64,000 nucleotides of DNA from Oxytricha trifallax (Eukaryota > Ciliophora > Spirotrichea > Sporadotrichida > Oxytrichidae), in NCBI GenBank assembly GCA_000711775.1, contig ARYC01017059.1:35253-99252 (forward strand), written 5' to 3'. A program made the position numbers and the translations under genes. The notes beneath the pieces are model-generated. The model was not told the origin of the DNA. It made no database searches and saw only the letters and a list, made by a program, of their open reading frames with translations. This document shows, piece by piece, positions 46,401 to 59,729 of this stretch (position 1 is the stretch's first letter; every line of letters starts with the position of its first letter).

Positions 46401-48739
46401 ATCCTAATCAAACTATTAAAATCATCTAGTAATTTAATTCATAAAATTTTATTATAAACTACATATTATTAATAGGTTTGTGTATTTTTCTGAATATTCA
46501 TTATTTCGATTTTTCAATGAATTCGACCTAAGTCAAAACCTTCGGTTAGATTCCAAAAGAATAAATCTAAAAAGACCAGCTTCTCGTTAGAACAACAATC
46601 CTTGTTTTTTTGTTCGACATTTTTAAGTGTAGATGAAACTAATCCTTCATCCAACTTTCTTTGTTATCATCATTTCATTGTGAGAAGGTGAGAATGACTT
46701 CTATTCATCGATTTATATATAGTATATCATTTAAGGATTTGTTCTTACAAAGAAGCTATTGGCTTAATCGATTACATAGAAAGTCATTCATTCCACATGC
46801 GAATACTTAAAACAACATTTTTAGGTCCCAAAATATTAAGCTAATTCAACTGAATTAGCTCAATATAATTTATCTTTACCGACTTACAACTAATGTATCG
46901 GTGATTTAAAATAATTAATGGCAATTAAACCAGAAGTATTTTAAATAATATGAGAAAGATTACTGGTTCACGTACTGCCTTTTCATTTTCTTAAGTACCA
47001 TCTCCCGGTGGTACTATTCTATTAATTCAAATTGAATATAATATTAATTTATTAGCATTAATATAGTTGGAAATCTTTTAAGTAATTGTTAATTTATAAA
47101 ACCTCAATATAATTCTAATTAACATTAGATATTAATTAGTGCTTTGGATAAAAGAGTGATTATTTTAATATATTAAAATAAAATGATAATTATTCTAAAT
47201 CAAAAAATTTTAAACCATATATCCCTAAAATCACATTAATTATTTAATGATTAAATTTATTAAGGCAAAAATTTTTTATAATACAAAGTGGCATAAAATT
47301 AAATATTTTTATAAGCTCATAAGTTTATAGAGAAAATTATAGACCTTCGATAAATGTTAATGACATGAGTAATTGCCTGATTAACTTTTAAAATTTAGAT
47401 AAATTAAACTGTATAAGGAGTACAAAAGCTCATTTAAATTTCTAAAATTTGCTATAATAATTATGAATAATTAATAATGATTTTATAGAGTTGAAATCTA
47501 AAATACTTAACAATCATAACAAAACAATAACTTTTTTGTGTTCTTAATGCAATTTTGTCTTAATTTTATATCTAATTCTTTTATGTTAACTTAATTATAT
47601 GAAATAAAAATACTACTTTAATTGTTTTGATTGTATTTTGAAATCATTAATTAAATCTATGAAGTGTTTCAAAAAATATTGCTAGAATAAAATTAAAAAA
47701 GTTATTTATTCAAGCTAAATTAATTCATTTTAGATCTATAATGAATCTGATATGAATGAGGAAATTAAGATAACTAAGAGCTATTAAGCGGAGTTTGATT
47801 GATTAACTTACATAAAAATTAAATATCTTTAAACAGCTCTAGTATTGTTTAATTGCCACAAACTATTCTATTTGTAATCATAATTTATGTTATTGATAAT
47901 TTATTCACAGTCTTTGCTGCTTTAAAATTATTGAGTCATTAAAAGTCAAATTGCAATTTCATCCATATTTTCAACTTGACGTTGACTTTTAAGGACCTTT
48001 TAACTAGAAAAATACATTAAAATTTAGCAATAAAAGTTTTTTTTATCAAATTAATGAATTTTGTCTTCTATTTAATTAAATATAGGAATCGAACTTATTT
48101 AAAACAAGATTAAATTTCCCTATTTATCAATATCAGGAATGATTAAGCAAATAAGATTTATATACTTTGTTATGACTTATTAACGTAATTAAAATTATAT
48201 AAAACTTTAAAATACAAGTATTTAATTTAAGTTTTATCTTATCAAATATTCACCAAAATTTAGACTTAAGTTGAAACTTAACTAAAAGAATGCATCAAAT
48301 TTCTTAAAGAATAGTTATTCATTAGCAGCAAAATAATGATTTTAGCAATCCTAAATTTCAAATTTTTATAATAAATTTGCGGATAAATGCCTGCAAAATT
48401 TTTCACCCTTTAATTTAGCTTAACGATGCAATAGTAAGAATAAAAATAAACTATTTGAAATAAACCAACTATCCGAAGATTAAGATTGTTTAAATTTTAT
48501 TTAATTTGGCTTTGAAAATTAGTCAATTATTTATTTTAACTGAAATTCAATGATAAGTTATCTATAAATCTTTAACAATTATTAGTAGCAATAATTCTTT
48601 TTGTAAATAATTTATTTATTTATTTCTAAAGCATAATTTAATTGTTAAAATTGTAAATATAAAATAAGAATTAAAATAAAATTAAAATATTAAAGCCATA
48701 TATTAACCTACTTTAATCTTTCGCTCTCTTTTCTCCAGT
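46401..48739. other. AT-rich germline DNA, nothing recognised
   Basis: One short hairpin, TACC-ATCTCCCGG-TGGTA, at about 46,999-47,016. No genes. Confidence 0.45.
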
Positions 48740-48759
48740 ATTATCATTTATTAAATTTC

Positions 48760-49300
48760 GATTTGTGCTATAAATTCTTAATCTTCTTATCTTTCTCTGC
48801 TGCATCTTTGTACGCATGTTTAGCCTTTTCTTAAAGCGTCAAGTGGGATTTTATCTGCTATTTATCATATCGATATTACTAATTAACACACTGTTGACTG
48901 TCCCATAAAAGACATCAAGTCTCCTTAATTGAACTTGATGATTGGGATATCGTTGGTTGTTATGACTTATTAAGTGCTTCTGTTTGCAAATTGAGCGTCC
49001 TAATACTCATTCAAGGGTGCAGTTTTATATCTCCTCTTCAAATTCTCCTTTAAGGTCTGAAAAAATGAAGGTTACTAATCATAAAGCTAAGAGAATTGTA
49101 GAATTAAGTCAAGTTAAAAATTACAAAATAAGTTAAATCAAAGTTATAATCAATATATATGTATAATTAAACATGATTAAGAAAATAATAACAGAAGGAA
49201 AAGTATAAAGGTATTTGAATAGCAAAGGTTGTACCAGGAACATAATCAGGACAAGAAAGTACTGAACAGGCGATAGCAACAAGACCAGCTAAATATCTAA
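48760..49300 (-). CDS. Candidate MDS cluster of an unknown, possibly secreted protein
   Basis: The minus-strand block 49,300-49,225 encodes Y-L-A-G-L-V-A-I-A-C-S-V-L-S-C-P-D-Y-V-P-G-T-T, which looks like a signal peptide with a cleavage site. AAGGT at 49225-49229 and 49052-49056 acts as a pointer joining G-T-T to L-K-E-N-L-K-R-R-Y-K-T-A in frame. It continues to I-I-K-F-N-Q-G-D-L-M-S-F-M-G-Q and a TGA near 48,855. A neighbouring frame (48,760-48,880) reads K-S-H-L-T-L-Q-E-K-A-K-H-A-Y-K-D-A-A-E-K-D-K-K, reminiscent of an HMG-box C-terminal helix, perhaps after another IES. No start codon located. Confidence 0.4.
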
Positions 49301-50878
49301 AATTTATATCAATGTAATCAAAAAGAAAGGAGTTTGATTAAGAGTGCATATTGCTTTAAGTATCTTTGAATTTTAAATAATCAATGAACTCATAGAATAA
49401 TTGAATTACTACACTTAATCGTGCATACAATATAAATATTAAATTAATATATTTGAAAGAGCATTTTATAAGCTGTTAACTTCAAAATTTTTCTATTAAT
49501 TATTTTAAGGTTGGGTGAAAATTAGAATAATTCTAAATATAAAATTATTCGCTCTTTTCTTTAAGTTAGATTTTAATTTAAACAAATCCTTATAAAGATA
49601 ATATTTTTAATGGTATCTTTATAAAAGAAGATAAATTTAAAATGTATTAGTACTTTATACGGTAATATTTATGGATTTTATTTTTTATCTTTTGAAATAA
49701 CTGAATTTTTTAATGACAAGAACTTTTTATTTTTATTTAAAAGATTAAGCTTAAATTATACAATTGAATTACAAATTGTAATATTTACATCCTAGAAAAT
49801 CTAAAAAGCATTCTGGGTTGGCTCAGATTGGCTGATAAATGTAATTAAAATCTAATTAAAAATTTTAGAACATATTTTGTATAAATTGCACGATATTCAT
49901 AATATTATATTAATTATTTTCCAAATATTGTTAAACTTATATATGCATGACCTTCTTTCAGATTGTAACTTTTATAACACAAAGAATATTTCATTTTTAG
50001 TTCAAAGTACAACATCTTATACTGCAAGGCCTTACAAGCCTGTCCGAGCATAATTTTATTTTCTATTTCTACGGTGAATGTTGCAAACTTGATTCTACTT
50101 CCTCTTAATTATTTGAAAGTTCGATATTGTTTATGTAATAGTATAATTAATTTAATTAATAAAATTAATAATCTAAGTATAATAAACTAGATTAATTATC
50201 AAAATTCGCTAAATTTCATGATTTTATCTAAGTTCTTCATCTTAACTAATTGTAAACAGTCTTAGTTTTGTTTATCTGTTAGGCTATCGCAAAGAGATCA
50301 TATAATATTCTCGAGAATTCTATGATAATTCAAGCATTTCAGCAGAGTTGCCTATATTTTATTAGATAAATACTTTAACTGATTTAAGTATGTTATTAAA
50401 ATCAAATTAAACAATCATAAACCATTAATTTTTCATTTGAACATTTAATCATTTATTTTTTTATTTAAATTGAGATGCTAACATAATTTTATTAATAATT
50501 ATAATTTAAAATTCAGCATCAAGCCGTATAAATACCAGGTAAAATTTACAGTCTTTCGTTTACAATTTTGATCTTTAAGCATTTCTCGTGCACGCCTATA
50601 AATTTATATAAATATAATATATTATTCTTTTGCAGTTTAACCAATTAATTTATAATTAATCAAGAGCTAAACTTTATCAGATGAAAAAAAAGTATTTGAT
50701 TCAAAAATAATTTCTAATAAATTAATCATTACATAGATAATATATATAAATCTTTAAAAAAATTAGCTGGGTCAATAGTTTTAATGGATTTTTTTAAAAA
50801 ATAATCGTTATAAGTTTTAAAATTGAAATTGAAATATTGTTATATAATTACCTCCAATTTTGTTCATCTGCCAGCATT
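49301..50878. other. AT-rich germline DNA up to TBE 3
   Basis: A patch at 49,990-50,115 encodes (minus) R-I-K-F-A-T-F-T-V-E-I-E-N-K-I-M-L-G-Q-A in an open frame and could be an isolated MDS. Otherwise featureless. Confidence 0.35.
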
Positions 50879-51049
50879 CAAAACTCAAAAACCTTTCAGT
50901 AGTTTGATTGAGTTTTCGATTGATAAAAGTAGACTATTAATGCATTCTTTATTAGGGTTTTACTAGGGTTAAGCAGGGGTTTAATGTTTAAATATTAGTA
51001 ATTTAAGTGAGTATAACAAGCGAGTTTTTTTAAAAAAACAATTCCCACA

Positions 51050-52486
51050 AAAATAAGCTGAGAGTCATGTGGCAAGTCTCTGAATTTTATCTTTCTAAGT
51101 TTATGTATGATTGTTTCTATTGTTAATTAATTCTCTTTGCTTGGCTTAATAATAGTTGAGTAAGCAAGTTCTCTGAGACCTCCATTTATTTTATTTTTAT
51201 CGAGACATTGTTTGATTCTCTGTTTTGAATCTCTCTCACCCTTGAAGCTAAAGTAATCGTTTCTTGGAATGTCGCTCTCTATTATTATTACTGCTAGAGC
51301 CCAGATATCCCATTAAGTGTCTCCATCTCTCTAATCCTCTCTCTGGGAAATATTCATGAGTATTGTATACATTTCGTAATGCAGAGGCTTGCACTCTTTG
51401 AGCTCTGTTGAAGTCAATTATATAAACTCTAAGAGGCTGAAAGTTCATCATGATGTTCTCTGGCTTTAAGTCTCTATGAACATAACCTAGCTTGTGAAGC
51501 TCTTCAATCCCTTCAACTATCTGCTATACTATCTAGCTAATTTATCTCTGACATCTATTGTCAGATAAGAATTCTCTGTAAGTCATTTCAAGTAAAGGAA
51601 GCCTGAAGGCTACATGATCTTTACCAAGTAAAATAGCATCAAGCTAGATGATATGCTTGCACTCATTGAACTTCGCCTTTTAAAGAGCATAATACTCATT
51701 AGCAAATTCCATTTGGAACTTGTCATCAGCAAGGAAGTAATTGAAAGGATATATCTTGTAAGCATATTAGTCATCAGTAATGACTCTCTTCTCTATTTTA
51801 TCTTCAAGAGTGAGGTAGCTTTCTAGGCAAGAATCTAAGTCAATAATTTTTAATATAGGAATCTTCATTGCCTCTATTTTAACCATGATTTTATTGATCT
51901 CAGAGACTGGAAAGTTCTTGACTGCTTTCTTCATTTTAATTTACTTCTAGACTTCAACTCAAAAGAGTCGGCAGATTTCTTGATCTTCTCTTTTAGAGGA
52001 ATATATTCCCTGTAAGCTCATGAATAAAAACAAAACATTGATTGTGCTTTTTTTTTAATTGCACTTTGAGGTCTCTAGTATGAGAATATGGCTTCTCACA
52101 GAACTCACAGACATACTTCCCATGTTTCTTTTAATGCTTGAGATATAACCTTGGCATGTCTTTGTGTATATTTCTCAAGTGTCTCTTATAAGTTGACTTG
52201 TAAGGGAAAATTTTATTGAATTCTTTGCATTAATAGTCATCTTTGGCTGGTATTTTTAATGCTGTATGGCGGGTTGTTTAACCTCCTCCTCAATTTACAC
52301 AGCTTCTATGATAACCTCCTACTTAACTTATATTTAAATCTCAAAGCTAGACTGGTCAAAGTTGTCATAAGTAGGCTCCCACTGAGTACAAGCGTCTCTG
52401 GTCTCTACTTTTCTTGGTTGCTGGAATGATAACTTTTATTGACTTGATCCAAGTAATTCCGCTCTTCTTAACTGGTTAGCGCTCAT
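51050..52486 (-). pseudogene. TBE 3 zinc-finger/kinase protein, frameshifted
   Basis: ATG 52486-52484 (M-S-A-N-Q-L-R-R-A-E). A shift near 52,230 is needed to reach fingers C-K-E-F...H-L-R-N-I-H and C-E-F-C...(H lost)-K-K-K-H. The kinase has H-R-D-L-K-P-E-N-I-M-M-N-F, I-I-D-F-N-R-A (metal-binding Asp kept, unlike TBE 2) and W-D-I-W-A-L-A-V-I-I-I-E-S-D. The C-terminal end near 51,050 is uncertain because no TGA aligns with the TBE 2 stop. Confidence 0.78.
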
Positions 52487-52955
52487 TTTAGTTTGCTGAT
52501 ACATTTTATTATAATAATGATATAATATACCTAGATAAACTATAGTAGTCGAGTATAAGACACTCAGGTAGATTCTTTGCATAGGTAAGAAAATTAACTA
52601 ACCATAAAAGACTGTAAGTTGACATATTTTATGAGAACATTATACATTTTAGTAAATTAAAATACTCCTAATGAAGTTTTGTTTCTCTAGGAGGTCCTCC
52701 AAATTAAGTTTGAACTTAATTTGGAGGACCTCCTAAAATAATTAAATATTATTAGGAGCAATTTAATGGAAATAGATTGATAAAAATCGAAATCAATCTG
52801 TGAAACTTAGAGCTAGTTTTTCAATGCTTCTCATCATATCTTTTCAAGGTTGACCTCCAGTTGGTCCTCCATATTTAGTAGTAAGATTTTAATAAACTTA
52901 AAATGGATACCCATAATTTTAAATTTCATTAACATTTCTAGAAAGAGGAAACAAG

Positions 52956-53536
52956 ATGGACTCTATGAATGATGCAATGAAGAGAATTTAATCTCAAGAT
53001 TGAATAGGAAAACTTCGAAGTAAAGAGGACCTTTATAGATATTTGGTATAGCAAGGTAATTTCTTAAGTAAGATCAATATATCCATCATAGTTGAATTGT
53101 ACTTGCCGACTTAGGAGGGAAATAAAATCTCATTCTTAAAAGCCTCACAAAGTGAAGAGAAATAAGCTTTTAAGTCATATGAAATTAGGATTATTAAAAT
53201 TCCTAACTACACTGAAATATCAGTGACAAACCTATATGACGATGCTATGAGTGATCCGGATGTAGCTCTCTACCTTTCATCAAAGCTACAGCTCTCTATT
53301 AAGTTGCCAGAGAGAAACTTCCTCTTTGGTGTTCTTGGAACTCTGAAACTTGAGTACTTGAATGAAGTAATTTAAGAAGCTCACAAGAAACGCTATAGCA
53401 TCTCTCCTGAAGAAAAAAGAGAAGTAGGAATAAAATCAGCGAGACCTGGCTCTAGGAACTGCAGAAACATCCATATATCTCTTGTAAGATTACCCTTCTA
53501 ACTTTATAGAAAAACCTGGTACTGCTATTTACTTGA
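52956..53536 (+). pseudogene. TBE 3 22-kDa-type protein, nonsense mutation
   Basis: M-D-S-M-N-D-A-M-K-R-I-Q-S-Q-D followed by TGA at codon 16. The rest of the frame is homologous to the TBE 2 protein (I-P-N-Y-T-E-I-S-V-T-N-L-Y-D-D-A; N-F-L-F-G-V-L-G-T-L-K) with a further shift near 53,440, ending near TGA 53534-53536. Confidence 0.78.
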
Positions 53537-53750
53537 TGAAAGAGCGCAGCAAATTAAATAGAGAGAGAAAATCTCAAGTAAAGCATGAATTGAGTAAGAG
53601 ACTCTTCAAAGATTTATAAAAGCTAGACTAAATGAACATAGATGCAGGAGCTGGCACTAAGAGAAGAAACATAGGCCCAAGCAAGCCATAGAGGAAGGAA
53701 TGAAAGAGAAGCCAAATCCCTTTACGGGTAAATTTAATATGTGAACTTAT

Positions 53751-54798
53751 TCATTCGCTTAAATCTAAAACTTATTTTTAAACACAAAATCTCCCTTCTC
53801 TTGCACATACTTTAGCTTTATCATCGCTGACTCTCTTAGCAGAACTCTTAATAAAATCTATTGTATCTATCTTCAAGTCGTGCATCAAGTGATAGAGTAA
53901 AAGATTCTTGTAGTGGCCTTTCATTAACCCCCAATATAATTCAATTCCATTGAACTGAGGACTGTAGGGAACGTTAAATACAGGTGTTATGTTTAGTCTT
54001 TCATTTTCCTTCCTTGAGTCTTTAGTTTTATGAACTGACAAGTTATCAACGAAGAGAATAATCTCTTAGTCAGCGTACTTATCTCTGAGTTATTGCAAGA
54101 ACTTAATATATTATTCAGTCTTTATAGAACGAGGGTGAATAACATAAGTCTCGAGGCCACTATCTTCACTTATTCCACCAAGAATAGCATGAGTTTACAC
54201 CTTAACCTTTTAGTCATAAACTTCTATATTACATACCTCTTGTACCAATACCTTAATATAAAGGTATTGAATGTATATACAGCTTCATCAGCGTGAATGA
54301 ACTTTATATTATGCTCTTAAGACCTATGCATTTAATCGAATATATAATTTAAATTAGTCTTATAAAATGGAACATTAAAGTCAATTACTCTCTTAATGCG
54401 ATTGACTGTCTTGTAAGATATTCCATTCTTTGTATATATGTTGGCTATCGATTAAGCAGATATGGAAGCTCAGGAAATTGGCCATGAAACATCACAGCCC
54501 TCAAGGCTAGAGAGAAATGGGCTCAGTATTTAAGAGTCTTATCATTAATAAGATAATCGATATGATGCTGCTAAAATTTTAAGGGTCTCTTAGGCTTAGA
54601 ATTAAGATGCTATCTCTTTAAATTCAATGCTAATAGACAGTGAGACCTCACAGTTGCTGGAGATTTATGGAGGAGCCTTGCTATAGACGTATAATTTAGA
54701 ACAGGCTTGAGTTATTCACTATATTCATCACATCCATATCGCAACTTAAACAATAAATCTATATAGTCACTGTCATAAACTGACCCCAAACCTCGCAT
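53751..54798 (-). pseudogene. TBE 3 transposase, broken
   Basis: ATG 54798-54796 (M-R-G-L-G-S-V-Y-D-S-D-Y). The N-terminal helix-turn-helix-like region and the DDE motifs H-A-D-E-A, L-F-V-D-N-L-S-V-H-K and S-P-Q-F-N-G-I-E-L-Y-W-G are well kept. TGA at 54525-54523 and a frameshift near 54,455 interrupt it. The last about 110 codons are intact to TGA 53753-53751. Confidence 0.83.
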
Positions 54799-54925
54799 AT
54801 ACTCACTTAAATTACTAATATTTAAACATTAAACCCTATTAAAACCCAAATAAAGTATGCAATAATAGCCTACTTTTGTCAATCAAAAACTTAAATCAAA
54901 CTACTGAAAGGGTTTTGGTGTTTTG

Positions 54926-55598
54926 ATTGCTGGTTAACATCCTTAGCATATTCATAATCATTGATATAATTTTTTTTCAGGTTCATCAAGAACTAAAAAA
55001 TTAAAATTATAAATACTAAATTATTCCACAATAATATGCATTTTAAAATAATATATAATTTAAATTTTCAGCTTTTCTATTGAATAATAATAAGAACAAG
55101 CATCATTTTCATTTTCAATAAATATTATACGCGTAAATTTAATTGAAATTTTACATCTGCTAATTAGTTCCTTTGTAAGAAATAAAATTCTTCATAATTA
55201 TATTAATAAGAGAAAAAAAGAAATTCAAAAAATATTAATAGATGTTTCATAAGTGAGAACATTATATCTTTATAAAATGCAAATTTTTATAAAGATTAAT
55301 ATGTACTTCATAGCATAATACTGCTTAAAATAGAATAAAGTTAAGTAAGTATATAAGTAAATTGAAATAAAAAAATATAATATAAAAATATTACATCTTT
55401 TTTAAAATAAGGTAATAACTAATTGTATTTTTTAAGCTAAGCATGATATATCTTTTAAATTAAATTGTATTTATATCAAACTAAGGATATTATGTTAAAG
55501 AGCGGCATAAAATATTGAGTCTTTAATATCAATAAATTTATTTTAAAAACAATTAATCCACTTTGAGGACCAAGGCCCTCATGATATTATTGGCAAAT
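54926..55598. other. AT-rich germline DNA
   Basis: Nothing recognised. Confidence 0.45.
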
Positions 55599-55829
55599 TC
55601 ACTTCAAAATGGACTCGCCACTTATTTATAAAAATTAAATTCTTATAAATAAGTTTATTAACTTTTTGCTATTCTTTTCCTTCCATTTATTTGTATTTTT
55701 CATTTTTTCTTTTGTTTTCAGCCTCCTTTTCTTCTTCTCTTTAATTATTGCTTTAAATGAAGATATTATCTTATAGTGATAGAACTTCTGGTACTCAGAC
55801 AAAAAGAAAAGTTTATTTACCTTAAACAA
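55599..55829 (-). CDS. Lys-rich small ORF, doubtful (76 aa)
   Basis: ATG 55829, TGA 55601-55599. It reads M-F-K-V-N-K-L-F-F-L-S-E-Y-Q-K-F-Y, then a very basic middle (K-E-K-K-K-R-R-L-K-T-K-E-K). The frame is open upstream for another about 12 codons. A 22-bp inverted repeat lies just upstream. No homologue recognised; composition bias alone may explain it. Confidence 0.25.
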
Positions 55830-55864
55830 TTCTTTGATGTAGCTTTGAAAAGTTCTTTAAAACC

Positions 55865-55968
55865 ACTAATTATGAAAGTTGCATTTCTAAAGACATTTTA
55901 GATAAAGTTCGTTTCTGTTCTTATGAACTTAGATATCTGTGCTTATCGAAATGCAACTTTCATAATTA
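55865..55968. repeat. Perfect 22-bp inverted repeat (hairpin, about 58-nt loop)
   Basis: Arms CTAATTATGAAAGTTGCATT(TC) and its complement GAAATGCAACTTTCATAATT(AG) sit about 58 bp apart. Perfect pairing over 22 bp in DNA this decayed suggests a recent MITE or a functional hairpin. Confidence 0.7.
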
Positions 55969-55989
55969 GCTCCAATCTTAAAGAGCCAA

Positions 55990-58900
55990 AGCGATTAAAA
56001 ATTATGCTTAAGACAAGAATAAAACATTATAAATTTGTATATTATTCAATCTTTTAATTTATGATATCCAAAAATGCATTTATTTTAGTCGCAATAAATA
56101 TCATTACTATAATAATGATGAATTATGCTCTTTTGGTATATTTAATTTTAGTCTTAATTTATAAGAATTATCATGGTTAAAAGTTTTATAAATATTTTAA
56201 TTGAATACTAATAAATCCCTTTTAACTTTATCAAATCTACTAAATTTAATTTTGATTTTTACAGACATTTATAAAGAAATTGTTTGATTATTCAGGAATC
56301 AATATTTATACCTTTATTATTTGATAAGGATATATAAAAATTATTTTTAATTCAAAAGTATATTTCAAATCGTAAAAGGCTTAATTAATTAGTGATTAAA
56401 TCTATTAAGATTTCAAATCAGTATCTCCAACTATTAAAAGCATACTATAATGATTTTTTGTTTTCAAGGACGTGATATTATAATGACATTTTTATATTAG
56501 AGAGCATATAAAATATGGTGAATTGCTAAACTTAAATTAGATCAAGTCCACTTCAATTTATATTATGATTTATGTTCATGAGAAACAATGCCACTTTTTA
56601 AATAATGATAGTTCCTTCTTTGATTATGCTGTTGTCTTTGCATTACCATCCCCTTTTAGTGGTGCGAGATAATTATATATCAGCTCCATTCACAATTCTT
56701 ATTTTAAAAAATTTCTGAAAATCAAACCATAATAATAAATTTAAGATTACCATATGGAAATGCAAGTTTTCTGGTATCATATCGGTCTTTGAGTTCTGCA
56801 TTTGAAATGTAGTTCAACCTAAGGATATATAAATATTCCTTAAGACCAGATTAATAATAGTTGTATGAATATATTCTTGATATTAAAAAATTAAATTAAA
56901 TTAAATTTCAAATAAATTCTGTTTTATTTTTGGATAATATCTCATAATCCTTCATATCTATATTCATTAATTAGAGCATTAAAAAGAGACGGTGCTTATT
57001 ATAGCTATAATGAATTTATCTCTTCTCCAAAAGGAGAAACAAAATTATTTATTGTTTTAAGAAATAGTTTAAATTAAAAATATCTCCCTTCTTTGGATGA
57101 TTCAGGAATATTTCCAATAACAGAGTCCAGCTTATAATACGAAATCTACCGTAAAATTTATTTAGATTTTAATTCTAAGTTGGTCTGAAATTGATTACTA
57201 CCATGATTTTAATATTTAATTAATTAGAATTCAATTAATTTAACTAAATCAATTATATTCCTGCAATATAAATTAATCTGTGATTAAACAACCTTTGAAC
57301 TTTTATTATTAAATTGTGGTTAATATGCCAATCAACTAAGTTGTTCATCGTTAATTTTAATTACAAGTTTTAATTAAATTTTGGAATTAGATCTTCTTGA
57401 AATAATCTTTAGCTAGATGGTCTAATTTTTATACATATAACTCCATATTTAGTTTTTTAAACGCTTCTGTTTGAGTCGTTATCATAGTTTTTCATAAATA
57501 TTTTTCTTCTATAATTTAAAGATTATTTTCGTTTTGTCATTAGCCTTAATTTTTTCTAATTTAATAGATGAAATTCTCATAACTCAACAGTTTTTTAGTT
57601 TTGGTTTTGTAATTATTTAGGTGAATATTTTGGATAACTTCTTTTAATTACTATTGTTTTATAATCTTACAATGATTATGCCGCTAGTTAATATATTTAG
57701 TTTTTCCTGTAAAATACTTTAGATGTGAGATAACAAATAAACTATTTAATATCATCAACCTTATTGGGGGTCTAAGTTATTGTCAATGTAATATTTTTAT
57801 TGTAAGAAGAGCTACAAAGCTTGTTATATTTTATGATAAATAAAAAATTTAAGTGTATATGATCCTCAATGGTCTTGAATCTTTTATTTCAAGTGATAAA
57901 TTTATCAGTCAAAGCAATTTAATTTAATGAGAAATTGTATAAGATCTTTAACTATTTTATCAGTTTACATTTAATATTATATTTTATTAATTATTTGTTA
58001 AAATCTCGTTTTTAAAATAAGAATTCAATTTAGGAGTTGACAAAAACTAACTAAAAAATTAATTATAATTGGCTAAATTATATATAATAGGTCTGGAATT
58101 TAATTTACGCACCCTGATTAGATTATTGGTATAGTTTATAGTTTTAATAACTAGCCCACATATTTATATTTTACTAAAGTTAAAGATACATTTCAAATTA
58201 TTTGCTCTTCACTCACAATCTTCACTCTTAATCCCTAACGCAGTTTTATGTATAATATTTTTTATTTTAATCTTATCTGAAAAGTATAAGTCTCTATAAT
58301 TGAGCTGTTTCCAGTCCATTTTGGAAGATAAAAAAATCATTATAAAAGTTGGTTTCATAGTCCAATTGTTTTTAAATATGTCTAAAAATGCTGAATTAAT
58401 GTTTTGGTTTCTAAATGTACTCTTGCTTCTTTGAAATTTAAATCATCATATATTTATAATAAAAAAATTATATTGAAGTATTAAATTTTATATAGAAAAT
58501 TCAAAATGATTATAAAGCAAGATTTTTTACTCAAGGAATTATCAAAAATAAAAATTAAGAATTTTTAATAAAATTAATGTCTTTCTTATTAAACTTGCTA
58601 AACTTGATTTTTGTTAAATCTTATAAACTTTCAAATGAAAATATATCAGAAAAGTTAAATTTATTTCTTGGAAAATCTTTAAAAGACCCTTAATATTGCT
58701 AATTCTATTTCTCTTTTAAAATTGGCCTAATTTCTCTGTGCATATAAAGTAATTAATATTTTTTTAAAAAAATAATTAACAAGAGTAGATTAAAATTATT
58801 AAATTATATCTCATATTCTCTTATATTTTATAGCTTCTTTGTATACGAGCATCTTTATCTTATAAATTTAATTAAATATTTTTATTATTTTAATTACTTG

Positions 58901-59720
58901 ATATGCAAACATTATCGATTTAATTATTTTAAACATTTAAACGAAAAAATTCAAAAACCAAAAGAATTTAAAGCATTCGTTCACAAAACAACTTGTAAGC
59001 GATTGAGTGCCCAAAAATATAAATTAAATCATTAAATATATATGTAAAATTAATTTTGATTAATTGAAATTACTCACAAAAAACTTTAATATTTTGACTA
59101 ACTCATGTGCACTTATATAAACTACATAGCCTTATTTTATTTTTAGATAAATTTAGTATAAGATATTATATGGAGACTAAGATGGTTTGATAGTAAAAAT
59201 GGCTTTAAAACATGCTTACATTGATTATATATTAATATTTCTTAAGATTCAAGTATTTATTTGTATATATATTAATAAAATTTTTTTTATTTTTAATTAA
59301 TAATTTAATTTTTCAAATCTCTGTATCTCACCATTGTTGAATCCAAACCACTAAACTCTATATAGTAAAAGTATTATGATTTAAATTTTGTTGAGTATAG
59401 TTTTGAATCATTTTAGGAAAAATAATATAATTTAAGTATTCGTTTGCAAAACAACTAGGGAGCGATAGAGTTCCTAAAATATAAATAAATTTAACAATGA
59501 GGATTTTTCAATAAAATCTTATAAGCTGACTCATAAAAAATTATCACTATGAAAAAGAGTTTTATAATAAATGCATGTTCTTAGAGATTAAAATAATGAT
59601 AGAAAGAATTTGCAAACCTATATGGATGTATTCTATAGGTTTGCTTCATGGCATTGAGGTTTAAGAAATTATAATCGACTCTTATTTAATAATTTTACTT
59701 TAATAGATATCCAGATAATT
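55990..59720. other. AT-rich germline DNA with a diverged duplicated motif
   Basis: Two diverged copies of one repeat at about 58,930-59,110 and 59,395-59,550 share ATTCGTT(T/C)(A/G)CAAAACAACT, GCGAT(T/A)GAGT(G/T)CC and GACT(A/C)A(C)TCA blocks. No genes. Confidence 0.4.
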
Positions 59721-59729
59721 TTAAATGAA

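Larger units (their letters stand above)
50879..54925 (-). mobile_element. TBE transposon 3, 4,047 bp, reverse orientation
   Basis: The ends CAAAACTCAAAAACC and GGTTTTGGTGTTTTG are decayed telomere-like repeats flanked by ATT (50876-50878, 54926-54928). Gene order is the mirror of TBE 1 and 2: zinc-finger/kinase (-), 22-kDa type (+), transposase (-). The more diverged ends suggest an older copy. Confidence 0.9.

Noticed and set aside
49700..50115. Long minus-strand open frame (over 130 codons without TGA)
   Set aside because: With only TGA as stop, long open frames are common by chance in such AT-rich DNA; only the first about 40 codons look coding, so no gene was called.
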